Assembly: GCA_036784855.1 (NCBI GenBank)
Contig: JAZDSV010000027.1
Coordinates: 17,501 to 81,500, forward strand
Reading direction: 5' to 3'
Length of the DNA stretch: 64,000 nt
Origin: Aphelidium insulamus
Lineage: Eukaryota; Aphelidiomycota; Aphelidea; Aphelidiaceae
The position numbers and the translations under genes are program-made. A model generated the notes under the pieces. It did not search any database. It was not told where the DNA came from and saw only the letters and a program-made list of their open reading frames with translations. Positions 1 to 10,602 of the stretch are shown here, piece by piece. Position 1 is the first letter of the stretch. Each line of letters starts with the position of its first letter.

Positions 1-1834
1 CATGTGAGGAACTACAAACTCCATTTGTTGCCGTTCAGACTATCCCTGCCACTGTCTCTGTTCTTGACCAATAATTTCGTGCGAATCTTGCGGCTCCACC
101 GAGAAGATCGAATCTATTTCCAGTGCGCCGAATGGGCGGCTATCACTCATGAGAAGCAACTTGAATTTATTGACCGAGATACTCTATTAAGCATGTGTGC
201 AGCAAATGGGATACTCGCCGATAGCGACGGGTTCCAGGACGATTTTGAATATGAGGATGATGGCGTCTCCTTATTCAGCCCTGCAGTGCTGCAAGCACTG
301 CACATGATTAAAAATGCGGGAAAGTATTGCATGGTCTGTCACAAACGGCTGGAACATCCTGGCGCCGTACCCACGTTCTGTGATCAATCATTCAATAATG
401 GACGCTGTGCCTTTACGGCCGTCACGGGAGGAATTACCGGTCTCAAAAGGGCTATCGTCGAGCAGCCGGCTGTGGTTGACCTCTTGCTGACATTAGTGTA
501 CGCTGCTGCGAAGCAAGATATAAAAAAGGGGATTACCGATATCGACGAAGTTAAACTCCGAGCTGTCCGCGAACAACCGCCCCATATATCTTGCGACGAG
601 TGGGAAGTTGTCAAGTTTTCGTTTGGTGATAGGGTAATTAAGGAAGTGCTGGTGCGACAGGTAATTGATGGCCTTGCGACGGTCGAAGCTCCAGAATCAC
701 AAATGAAGTTGAATGATGTGTTGGTCATTTCGGAATGGGACAGGCGACAGGTTATTAACATCGAAACTTTGGATGGTATTACTCTACTTGGTCTGGTCGG
801 CGTCAATAGTGAAGATATTTACGGTAAGTGCAAGTTCCCTTTTATGGCGATTCATCATGCCAGATCCTACAATCGCCCACGTGGAAAGATCGAATAAGAT
901 TAGCCTCACAATGACCGTACCGAGGGAAGACAAGAGTAAAATCGAAATGCTCGATTTGGCCCTCTTTGTAAAAGTTATGGATACCAAGATGCCATCCGTG
1001 GATGAGATGCGAGAGTGGCTAAATGTCCATGAACAGAAAGCTCTTGAAAATGGCGAAAAGTCCCCATTCCGCAGTTGGCTCAACGCTCATACATGCCTTG
1101 CATACCCGATACTAACTTGGGTGTACTTTAGCAATCGTGCGCATATTGTCCAGCTCACAAATCCCGCCGATATGCTAGCTGGTTACGGCACTGATGTCAT
1201 CCAGTTCAAGGTGGCCCACGCCTCACCAGAGCAAGAACACAAATTTGCTGCATCGAAAGCTGCATTGGCGGCCAGAGGAGGACCTGCCAACAGCATATAC
1301 GCGCACCACGGATCACCGCTTTATAATTGGCACAGAATAGTGCGTGAAAACTTTCACGCTGGCGGCACGGAGCTTGTAGACAAGGCCAATGGGGCTCAGT
1401 ACGGCCGTGGAGTATACATGTCTACTCAAGAAGCATTCTCTGCGGCTTACACCAAGGAAAAAGGCAAAATTCAAGTGTGGAAGCAGTCACGGTTCCAGAG
1501 ACTAGAATCATGTATGACACTGAACGAGGTGCTCAACACACCGTCCAAGTACACCATCGTCGAAGATGGAAAAATTATCGTGGTCAACACGGCCAACAGC
1601 ATCATTCCGCGCTATCTGCTGTTGAGAGTACCCGGTGCATACCAGCCAGACGTTCAACGCAACAAAAACAACGAGAGTCGATACCAAGTACTGAACAAGT
1701 ACTTGCGTCCAATATCCAAGGACAACATCGAGATCTCTGTGCCTAAAGATCAGCCGTATCTGGCTCCTGCGTCAATTGGAACATATCGCGCGCCAAAACC
1801 GCTAATTAACGCCGGCGATGCCATTGAGAGATAA
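1..1834 (+). CDS. PARP6/8-like ADP-ribosyltransferase, copy 1 (5' partial)
   Basis: Exons 1-823 and 864-1834; the reading frame is open at the window edge, so the start is missing. The 40-bp intron (GTAAGT...CAG) keeps phase. About 597 residues are visible. In order: a Cys knuckle (YCMVCHKRL ... C ... C, near residues 109-136 of the visible part), the helical block PAVVDLLLTLVYAAA seen in the PARP6/PARP8/fungal UBC-PARP family, then the catalytic fold with YAHHGSPLYNWH (NAD-binding His), YGRGVYMST (second-motif Tyr) and IIPRYLLLRV at the third position, where poly-ADP-ribosylating enzymes carry Glu. Missing Glu suggests mono-ADP-ribosylation (family knowledge). The C-terminal UBC domain of fungal relatives is not seen. 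Copy 2 follows 34 bp later with the same intron position and long identical stretches around the active site. A signal peptide like that of copy 2 would lie outside the window. Confidence 0.85.
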
Positions 1835-1854
1835 ACCTGATCTTATTGACTTTT

Positions 1855-1860
1855 AATAAA
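1855..1860 (+). terminator. AATAAA polyadenylation signal of copy 1
   Basis: AATAAA lies 21 bp after the stop codon of the first ADP-ribosyltransferase gene and only 8 bp before the ATG of the second. The spacing between the two genes (1835-1868) leaves no room for an ordinary promoter, so the second gene must be driven from inside the first or share its transcript. Confidence 0.5.
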
Positions 1861-1868
1861 CGCGTCAC

Positions 1869-4825
1869 ATGAAGTATATTGACGCGCTCTTTGTGGTGGC
1901 CACAGGCTCCGTGTTGATAGCGTGAGTTTGCCTACTTTGGCTGCATATAGCGCTTTCGAGTTGATGTTATTTTAGAAGTGCCGCACCATTCAGTGCCGAT
2001 GTAATGGCCGACGTGAAGAATATCAGGGCCGCTTTGGGCGCGTCCGCTGCTGCACAACTGAAAGGTATCCCAGCGATATTTTGATTTCTATCATAGCACA
2101 TCATCACTTGGCACATCTATTAGAGGCAACGATGGCACGAGGCACGCAGACTGTCAACATCGTTTGGGGCGATGATGATGTCGGTGCTAGCATTTCATTC
2201 CCATCTCTTTACCCAGCGCCCGATATCAACTGCGTGGTGACTAAATCGGATGATATTGTGGATCTGAGCAGCTTTTCACACTGGTTTACCACTCATTCGC
2301 CTAAATTTGAAGTGCCGATACGCGTGCACACTGTGCTGAAGGCTTTGATGGATTACGTGCAAAGCGATGAGTGTTGGAGTAGTAGCGATGCTGGCGACTC
2401 TGAAGGCGAAGCCTGCAAAGCAATGCCAGAGATATCTGGGAGGAAGAAACGGGCTCGCTCCGAATCTCCCGTACTATATCAAGCTGCAACCAGCGACTTG
2501 GAATATCAATGGATATCAAAGTAAGAGGCTTGTGTACCATGTTTATTGATAACGCTGTGCAGCGACTTAAATAATCTGCACGCAGTGAATTTTCAATCGG
2601 GAGCCAAATTGCAAGTGTTTAACGGAGTCTCAGAGTGGCTATACTGGACGGCTGTCCGCGTGCACCAGCTTGGTCTCACTGAATTGAGATGCGAAACCTT
2701 GCACCTGGATTGCAGTGCACAGATCTTAATAATAATGGTGCTGCCAAAAACCTCTCACGGCACTTCCAAATGGACCCATCCACGTATGGATTCCATTAAA
2801 CCGTCATTCGCGGTGCTGGAATACAGCGGCGATGATGCCTCACATGTCGTGGAGGAAGTTCGGTTCCAGTACGGTAATACGCTCCTTAAACCGCAGCCCG
2901 TACCGTATTATGGTTCCAGTCGGCAATATGGAGTGCAACAGTTCAAACTATCATATTCCATTTCGTCATTTTTGGCCAAGCATTTCGTGCGTATTCTCCA
3001 CTTGCATCGCACACTCGAAATCAACTACGGATGCGCAGAGTGGGCAGTGGTCAATCTGGGGCAGAGGCTGGATTCCATGACGTCGGACCAGCTGTTGACC
3101 GAGTGCGCAAACAATGAAGTTCACGGTAATGATGTTGCGAATGCCGCTGTGGAATACAGTGATGATGGGGTGTCGCTGTTCAGCCCTGCAGTGTTTCACG
3201 CTCTGCATATGGTCCAAAACCCTGGCAAGTATTGCACGATATGCCACCGACGACTGAAAAGTCCCGGTGCCGTGCCCACCTACTGCGACCAGAGTGCCAA
3301 TAACGGTTTCTGCGCCTACATGGCCGTCACTGCCGGCACCATGGGTCTGGAGGAGGCGATTGTCGATCAGCCAGCCGTGGTTGATTTGCTGTTGACTTTT
3401 GCGTACGCTGCGGCACGCCATGATTTTGTCACTGATCCCGGCAACCTTCTGCCCATCAATGATCGGGCGATCCGCGAACAACCACCTCCAGTATCGTGCA
3501 TCGAGTGGGATGTGGTGGAGTTTAATGCGCAAAATGTTACAAGAACTGAGCTGACAATCATTTCGGTGCTGGCAGCAAAGGCTACAGTCGATGTCCCAGT
3601 TGCTCAGCTGCAGGTGAATGATCTGTTGATCATCTCTGACCGAGACAGGCGACGCATTGTTGAAATAGTTTCTGGCGAGTCCGAATATATTATTTTGGCA
3701 CCAAGCACCAATGGCCTCATTCTCGGTAAGTTTATGGTGTTGATGTAGATTTCCCAATTATAATCTGCAGAACCAACCACCAACGTGCAAGTAAAAAGAC
3801 CCAGGCATATCAAGCTCACGCAACCCACCACTCGGCGGGCGGATGGCAGCATAATTGAGACGCTGGATTCTGCAATCATGGTGGAAGTGATGGACGAAAG
3901 ATTTCCGTCCGTGGACGAGATGAGGAACTGGCTAATGGAACATCACAAGCAACAATCAACACCTTCGACTTCAGCGTTTGTACTGGGCAAGGACAAGTCT
4001 CCATTCCGCAGCTGGCTCAACACACACACATGCCTTGCGTACCCGATATTAACCTGGGTGTACTTTAGCAATCGAGCGCATATTGTCCAGCTCACTGATC
4101 CCGCCGAGATGCTTGCTGGCTACGGCCCCGATGTCATCCAGTTCAAGGTGGCCCACGCCTCACCAGAGCAAGAACACAAATTTGCCGCATCGAAAGCTGC
4201 ATTGGCGGCCAGAGGAGGACCTCCTAACAGCATATACGCACACCACGGCTCGCCCATAAACAACTGGCACAGAATAGTTCGCGAAAACCTGCAAGCTGGC
4301 GGCACCGAGCTGGTCCGAGTGGCCAACGGTGCTTATTACGGACCAGGTGTCTATATGTCGACTCAAGAAGCGGTTTCTGCCAGCTACTGCGGAAATCTCA
4401 ACATTGTCCAGCCGTGGAAACGGTCACGATTTCAGGGGCTGGTATCCTGCATGACACTGAACGAGGTGCTCAACACCCCAGCTGACTACAGGATATTCGG
4501 AGACGGGCAGGTAATAGTGGTAAACGCTGCCAACAGTATCATCCCGCGCTACCTGCTGCTCAAGGTCCCCGGCGCCAACCAGCCCGTGGTCAGGGCGGAT
4601 GGCCGGACTAATAATCATGAACTGTATCAGCCGCTGAGCGCTTATCTGCAGCCATGCTCGGCGGACAATACCAGGATATCCGTGCCGCACGATCGCTCGT
4701 ATACCGCTTCATCATCATCGTCATCATCAGTGGGCGGCTACAAGGCACCTCCACCGCGGATATGCGCCATTTTAGTCAATAATAATGACAGCGGCAATGT
4801 GCGCAAAAGGACACGGCGAGACTGA
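1869..4825 (+). CDS. Secreted PARP6/8-like ADP-ribosyltransferase, copy 2
   Basis: Five exons: 1869-1921, 1976-2064, 2097-2520, 2563-3725, 3771-4825 (927 aa; introns 54, 32, 42 and 45 bp; every junction is GT-AG and phase-consistent). The first exon encodes MKYIDALFVVATGSVLIA and joins to SAAPFSA, a classical signal peptide with probable cleavage after ASA. Then follow an acidic N-terminal region typical of PARP6/8 and fungal UBC-PARPs, a basic KKRAR patch, the block YCTICHRRLKSPG with four Cys, PAVVDLLLTFAYAAA, and the catalytic motifs YAHHGSPINNWH, YGPGVYMST and IIPRYLLLKV (H-Y-nonGlu, so probably mono-ADP-ribosylation). The tail is Ser-rich. Relatives are cytosolic or nuclear, so the signal peptide is unexpected and suggests export. 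Family assignment is firm; secretion rests on the exon model. The acceptor of intron 1 is a NAG-NAG pair (AG at 1975 or 1978), both in frame. Confidence 0.82.
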
Positions 4826-4886
4826 TTATAGACATCATCATCATTCATATCATAAAAGCCCCCGACAACTAATTTACAAAAGTACA

Positions 4887-4912
4887 CGGAAAAAAAGTAC
4901 ACTTTTTTTCCG
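4887..4912. repeat. Perfect 12-bp inverted repeat (hairpin)
   Basis: CGGAAAAAAAGT and its exact reverse complement ACTTTTTTTCCG are separated by two bases. It lies 61 bp after the stop of ADP-ribosyltransferase copy 2 and 77 bp before the Crypton start. It could be the 5' edge of the mobile element or a 3'-end signal of the upstream gene; the sequence alone does not decide. Confidence 0.6.
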
Positions 4913-4988
4913 CATGTTACAGAAATTTGTTACGTAATTTGTGAGCACTACATACTTCCGCACAGCGCTACGGCACCACGCAGCACTC

Positions 4989-6939
4989 ATGGACCCATCC
5001 TCATCACCAGACCGTGATCATGCAGCTGCTGCAGCACCACCACGTGACAATGACGTGAATGACATGAATCTTGGCATCATTGGTGCTCCAAATGCTGATG
5101 CAGGCAAGCAGTATCATGCATGTACATGTTATATCTCACCAACACACAGGCGTTCTGTTTGATATGGATGCAACACTCAATGCTGCCAATGCAATAGCAG
5201 CAAATCGGCTCAATGCAGCAACACGTGCAAACTATCAGCGTGCAGCTCAGAAATATGTTGCTTGGTGCAACAGTAATGACTTGGATGCCGGCATACACAT
5301 TGACACGCCACGAAACATCATATTGTACCTGCAGCAAGAGTATATGATGAAAGATATGGCACTTACTACTATCCAAGGACAATTTGCAGCAATCAAGTAC
5401 TACTACCATGATGTCCAAAACACCCGTGGGGACTGGGCAATTCTAAATGACCAGATTGTGGGCAATCCGTGCAACTCGGAAGAGCTAAAGTTGTACTCTG
5501 CTGGTTTAGCACGTTCACTAAATCGCAGCCAAGTACAGAAGTCAAGTCTACCTCTACACTACCGGCATATGGCAAAGATTGCTGTTTGGCTTCGTGCTCA
5601 GCGTGAAATGAATCAAGATGATGAGAATCGGAAGCTTAGTCATTTGGAGGTGGTGACAGTTTGGGCTGTTTTTACACTTGCTTGGGTTTGCTGGCTTCGC
5701 ATTGATGAAGTATCGGAACTCAAGATGAGCGACATAAAGTTGAATCAGTCAACACCATTACGGAACCTACCGTACCATGAACTCCAAATTGTATTCCGCA
5801 AGACCAACCAGGCGGATCGAAACAGGGTATTCAAGTATCAAATCCACGCTGTCCCTGGCAAAGAGGATGCTGATGCATTTGCAGCACTTACAGATTATTT
5901 TCAATACTGTGAGCTGAATCCAACTGCAACCCCAGATGAACCGCTTTTTCGGAAAGTGACAGGAAGTACTGGGACTTCTGTTGGTGGGAACATTGATGCA
6001 AAATGGATTGCATCAATGCTAGACCTCATAACTGGAGAGTTGCAGCTTCTAGACAACCCAGATGTTGGACGGTTTACAACACACTGCTTCAGGCGTGGTG
6101 GTGCCCAGCATCGGTTTATGTATGCTAGGGAGAAGTGGAGTCTGACAGCTATTGCAAAATGGGGTGGCTGGAGCAAGAGTGAACACCATCGTACAATTAT
6201 TCGATACTTGATGGATGAGTACAGTGTCATGGAGAATGATTTCTCTGACATGCTTTCACCAGATCGAGCAGATAGAAGCCTAGCATTACGATACATTGAT
6301 GAGCAGAATGTTCAAGAAAACGAGAGGACCATGGCAGCAGTTGTGATTCAACATCTTCAACAACTTGAACAGCGCCTTCTCCAACATATAATGATGAACC
6401 AAATGCAGCAGCCACGGCTTCAGCAGCAAGATCTAGAGAATAATGGCCAAGAGAATGCAGAAGATGGTAATGAGAACAACCAAGCTGTTCAAGAACGTGT
6501 GGCTGTACAAGGACCAGTACGACGCCGAAGAGGCCGACCTCAACGTGTGTTTAATGAGAGGGCAAGAATGGTAGCCATACCTGAAGCACCAACATGGAGA
6601 ATTGCAGTACGGCAGTGGACACATGGTGATGAGGACCATGGACTTACTGCATTGAACACCTGGACAAAAGATATGATCAATACAAATGGAGATGGTAGCA
6701 GAAGAATGACGTACTCACGTAGAAAGGTCATTGGCAAAGAATATGAAAAATTAGGTGAAGCAAGATTTATTGCAAAACATGATCCAGACCAACTGTCACT
6801 GACAGCTTTGCTTAACAAGATCAAAAGACAACCAGCAAATGTGGAGCAAGGCAATGAAGCTCAAGCCAATGTAGAGCAAGGGAATGAAGCAGCAGTACCA
6901 GAAGTTCAACAGCTACGCAGATCTGGTAGGCTTCAGTAG
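4989..6939 (+). CDS. Crypton tyrosine recombinase
   Basis: Model: exons 4989-5121 and 5150-6939 (640 aa) with a 28-bp intron; without it the protein starts at ATG 5164. An N-terminal SAM-like core-binding domain (TRANYQRAAQKYVAWC) precedes the catalytic domain: first Arg in CWLRIDEVSELK, H-x-x-R in THCFRRGGAQH, a later His in SEHHRTIIRY, and the probable nucleophile Tyr in IIRYLM. A Gln-rich linker, a basic patch (RRRRGRPQR) and a C-terminal GCR1_C-like DNA-binding domain (around TWRIAVRQW) complete the CryptonF-type layout. The frame is intact, so the element may be recently active. It sits alone between the ADP-ribosyltransferase pair and Crinkler debris. The motifs make the recombinase call strong; the 5' intron is inference. 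Confidence 0.85.
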
Positions 6940-7036
6940 TGCCACGTTGCAGCACACCTCACACACACCAAACACACGCTCAATAAATATGTTATTAAAT
7001 ATATAAGTAATTTTGGCATTATAGTTATAGCTTGAA

Positions 7037-7099
7037 TTTTTGTAACACACTATTTGATTTGTTGTAACACACTATTTGATTTTTTGTAACATAATTGAG
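7037..7099. repeat. 22-bp direct repeats at the Crypton 3' end
   Basis: Two adjacent near-identical 22-mers (7037-7058, 7059-7080), both containing GTAACACACTATTTGAT, and a third partial copy (TTTTTGTAAC, from 7081). An inverted GTGTTACAAAAA lies at 7153-7164. They probably belong to the terminal region of the Crypton and could be recombinase binding sites (inference). Confidence 0.6.
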
Positions 7100-7165
7100 T
7101 GCAAAATGCAAACAGCCATTTTGTTAATTAAACACTATAAGAAAATAATGCCGTGTTACAAAAAA

Positions 7166-7705
7166 TCGAAACGTTCAATTTTACTACATTGAAGTGGATG
7201 TTTCAATACAATACGATGCTACAATGTATACGACGATGCTAAATATGTACGTTTAAGTCAACTGGATGCATATTATTCTCGGCTTGGAGTTCACATTAAG
7301 TTGGTGCATTGGATACCTTGAGGCTATGCATGATACAGTATGTCTCTCTGCTGCACATCAGCTAAATCGTGATGGATTCTATAGCTTGAGGTAGTGCACT
7401 CTAGGCTGTATTGTTGTGCTGGTCTATTGTGATGTAGCCTTGGGTGTACATTGTGAATAACAGTTGTCATAGTGGGCGCCGTTCCAGTCGAGCCCACGTT
7501 CCCGGGCTTTGCGGCATGCGCCTGCACTCTACAATATACCGATAGATGGCTCATCGCCTGCTCTATCCAATAAAAAATAGTTCATGCACAGAGCGGTCTT
7601 GGCGGCGGACTTATGGCGATTTTAGTGCCAATCGCCACCGAATATTTGTAACTTGGTGATAGGTATATGTACTTTTCGGTTACTATGCCACTCTGAGATA
7701 CTTGT
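7166..7705. other. Intergenic, nothing recognised
   Basis: About 540 bp between the Crypton and the Crinkler pseudogene. Short reading frames exist on both strands but none has family motifs, splice-consistent extensions or a start context I would defend. Confidence 0.5.
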
Positions 7706-8864
7706 TTTCCATTTCGTTGAGCAGCACCTGTGCCTCATCAAAAGCAAGCATGTATCCAGATAATTTGGAATTGCACGCTTAAGCTTGCAACTGCGACCCA
7801 GTACATTGTTTGTACAGCTTCGCTGCTAGACCAGCCAAAACATTTTGAAAAATATCCGACTTCTGATAGGCAACGAGCTTTTCGTACTTGGAAGAGTGTA
7901 GACCGCACTTCAATTTATCCAGGATTGAAATTCCGGCAACAATCAACGCAAACATCAAGGTTTCGGTTGTTGTTTCTAAATCCTTGCCAGTAACCTCCAG
8001 CTTCCTCAATTGTTTCAAGAACCAGGCAAAATTCAAGTGCAACCCGATTTCAAGGTAAAGCCTTGGATGCGTAGAACAAATGTCCGCTCTTTCTACAACC
8101 GGTCACCCCACAGAACCATGACCGCACCACTGTGAAATGCAGACTGCGGTAACGCTTGTACGGTAATTTAATTCCAAGCTCGAGCAAAGTGGACTCGAGC
8201 TTTCTGTCATGTAGAGGAGATTTTTCAATTGTATCCACGATTTGACGCGCGTTGGCGGAATTCTCGTCTTAGTCCGTCCGATCTAACTTGGTGTCTGACG
8301 ACATCTTCGATGTCTTGAACTGCTCAGATGTACTCAAAAAAACGGCAATGAAATCGGCAGGAGTCTGTTGCCTAGTCGGAGTATTGACTTCCATATGATC
8401 TGCGCAGACATTAATCATCACAGCACGACTTAAGAATCAACACAAACCGGCAGTTTTCATTACAGAGCCCGTCGCCTTCCGGACCCACTGGCCGCAGCGT
8501 CAAGACCACCTACATAGTTAGTCGTAGTCATCACACGGTGTTATCTCTGATGCTTACCTTGGTTGGGATACATTTGCGGGTGGGCGACATTAGTCAAATC
8601 TACGCAGTTAGTCGTTATAATCGAAGAATCACGGTGCTTACCCGGGCTTGTATGGAGTGCGTTGTAAATGTCTGCGCCGTCATTACGAGGCTCATTCTTG
8701 CACTCATTCTTCCAGTCCTCCTCAGTGCGGCGCAACCATGTCGTAGTCTTTCGGTGAATGGAATCAGGATCCGTTGCTATCGTCAATTCGTTGATCAGGT
8801 CGACTGGAGGTGGGTCAATAGTGTTTAGCGCGGCGATAATTCCAGCCTTCTTGTCGGTCGCCAT
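7706..8864 (-). pseudogene. Crinkler (CRN) pseudogene with a different body
   Basis: Read on the minus strand. The first exon (start 8864) is nearly identical to exon 1 of the intact Crinkler at 15748 (MATDKKAGIIAALN...), as are the next exons and introns down to about 8380 (MEVNTPTRQ for MEVDTPSRK). Beyond this the sequences part: an open stretch at 8050-8238 (SPLHDRKLESTLLELGIKLP) and then frame-broken coding ending in CFDEAQVLLNEMENKYL at about 7706-7750, a Walker-B-like DEAQ motif like VFLDEAQSLL of the intact gene. At least one in-frame stop (near 8268) and a second after the 8050 segment break the frame. So this is a CRN with the same N-terminus and a different, decayed NTPase body. Bases 8466-8864 closely match 15350-15748, indicating recent duplication or conversion. 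Confidence 0.7.
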
Positions 8865-9165
8865 TTTGCGCAGTTAGTTGAGAAGAGAAGAAGCGCGACG
8901 GAAATATGGCACAATCAATGCTCCAGATCGCGGCTATATTGCTTTACAATGGACCAATCCGCGCGCCATGCGTTGGTATAAAACGGCACAACGCGTGTCG
9001 ACAACTGCTCTGATAATACAAGTTACACGGCACAAGCTCACTGTAAGTTCTGATTTGACCACCGGTGCGGCGCAATGATTTCCAATTGCTTTGTCCTTAC
9101 AAAGGCAACTGAATAAAGCGATGGAAAACGACAAAGCGGTTCGAGCAATCTTACGTTGTTTTTTG
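8865..9165. repeat. Duplicated Crinkler upstream region, copy A
   Basis: Nearly identical to 15749-16050, the region upstream of the intact Crinkler start, including GGACCAATCCGCGCGCCATG and a short purine-rich leader. Together with the shared 5' exons this forms a duplicated block of roughly 0.7 kb. Similarity fades after about 9165. Confidence 0.8.
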
Positions 9166-9307
9166 ACGCGGTGATTTTCACGCTAGTTGGCACTTAATCT
9201 TTGTGTACACGCCTACATATGATTTGATAATGTATTATATTAAATATTTTTTGTGTATATGTGGCGGCATGGCCAATGCGCCATTGCATGTTAAATACGT
9301 TCTTGTC

Positions 9308-9350
9308 CTCAATTAGTTGATCAGGTCAGATGGAGGTGGATCGACGGCGT
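9308..9350 (-). pseudogene. Short Crinkler exon-1 remnant
   Basis: The stretch around TTGATCAGGTCAGATGGAGG matches the part of Crinkler exon 1 encoding DPPPVDLIN (15670-15710) on the minus strand. It is about 40 bp of recognisable match, one of several scattered exon-1 pieces in this region. Confidence 0.5.
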
Positions 9351-9432
9351 GCACGATCCGTTACTGCCTGCATCCGGTCTGGATGACACGGTAGACGAGC
9401 TTGAAGATTATGGCGACATACATGATTAAGAG

Positions 9433-9905
9433 ATGATTGTGGGTGTAGCTGTCCCAGTATTGCAGGATGACGAGAGTGACATTGGCGTGGACGTGGAGAT
9501 GAGTGACCACGACAAAGACAGCGACACTGACAGTGACCGAGGCGCCATGGATACAAAATTCCCCACCGTGTCTAAGACCTCGGTGGTAATGCTTGAGGCG
9601 GCAATGTCCGCAAACCTTCTCCGTCAGGCAGGTAAATTCAGTGCATTTATTCAGTTCAATAGCGTGAAGTGCAGTGCGCAGTACTGCCCATGAACATGCA
9701 TACAGTAATTACACTTATTGTAACATATTTCATATACTAACGTGTAGTAGGAGAAGCAGCAAGCGGCAGAGGCGGCAGAGGGCTGCTGGAAGAAGGTTCT
9801 GGGAAGCCCGAAGTTATCAAAACTATTTGCCATGTCAGCGCTGTAAGACCTCAACAATATATTTATCTCCGGCCGCCGCGCACCAGCAGTCACACCTATG
9901 TGCCG
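9433..9905 (+). other. Coding-like segment, possible gene fragment
   Basis: A frame from 9433 reads an acidic peptide (DDESDIGVDVEMSDHDKD) up to about 9631. With an intron 9632-9751 (GTAAAT...GTAGTAG) it continues in frame as EAASGRGGRGLLEEGSGK, then KPEVIKTICHVSAV, to a stop near 9930. Composition looks coding but I recognise no family, and upstream codons run into a stop at 9428. It could be an exon of an unknown gene or a decayed fragment. Confidence 0.25.
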
Positions 9906-10269
9906 CCCCGCCCACCAGGTTGTGCATGATGGTGGTAAGATCTACATTGTGTGTTCTAACTTTCATATGCCAGCCATGGTAGCACTCAAGGCTGTCAGGT
10001 CAGTGTGCCGTAGCCAAGTGTACAGCTGCTGCAAAGTACCCGATCCTCTGGCGCTCATGGCCGCCAGCTGCTCATTGCAGCAAGTCCAGCAGTTGCGCGC
10101 CTGTGTCATAAATATTGTTTTGTACGTGTTTTGTTCATGTGTTAAGGGCGCTTGCCGTGTAGAGATGTGTCGAGAGGTCTCCATTAGTAACAGTGCGCAC
10201 ATGGCTTTGACGGCATCAATGACCCGCACACTATTAGACATTCCCAGACAACGGGGTAAAATCCTGGGG

Positions 10270-10425
10270 TAAATTCCCAGGTACTCCCGCATCCATGACG
10301 CAATCCACGCATCTATCTCCGTTTGGACATGTTTGTTCTCCAATGTGGAAATGAGATCTTGTGGAAGAGGGTGGACAGAATTGAGTGCGGCGATAATTTC
10401 AGCCTTCTTGTCGATCGCTGTGTTG
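10270..10425 (-). pseudogene. Degenerate Crinkler exon-1 copy, start codon lost
   Basis: The minus strand reads AIDKKAEIIAALNSVHPLP then DLISTLENKH, clearly homologous to ATDKKAGIIAALNTIDPPP of the intact Crinkler exon 1, but the ATG is replaced by ACA. The frame stays open for about 110 further codons (to 9963), so the copy is diverged rather than shredded. A second piece matching the exon-1/intron-1 border (GTAAGCATGGTGATGC on the minus strand) lies at 10491-10545, out of normal order. Confidence 0.6.
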
Positions 10426-10602
10426 TGCAGTTCGTCACTATACTTGTGTTCCTGATCTTTGCCCTACTTGAAGGCATATAGCCGCCATGCAGTTAGTCGT
10501 TATAATCAAAGCATCACCATGCTTACCCGTGCTTGGATGGAGTGCATGTAAATTGACATATTCGTGCTATACAGAGTTAGTTGAATTACGGCAAAAGTCT
10601 CG

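Larger units (their letters stand above)
4887..7165 (+). mobile_element. Crypton-type tyrosine-recombinase element (limits approximate)
   Basis: The only gene inside is a tyrosine recombinase with a GCR1_C-like tail, the standard Crypton content. Cryptons have no long terminal repeats, so the edges are guesses: the left edge is set at the perfect hairpin at 4887, the right edge after an inverted copy of the short internal repeat (GTGTTACAAAAA near 7153). GTTACAGAAATTTG at the left and GTTACAAAAAATCG at the right are alike and might be terminal direct repeats. No reverse transcriptase or DDE transposase is present. Confidence 0.55.

Noticed and set aside
9898-10272. Plus-strand frame over the Crinkler debris
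   Set aside because: The minus strand of the same region is demonstrably Crinkler exon-1 homologous, so the plus frame is a shadow.
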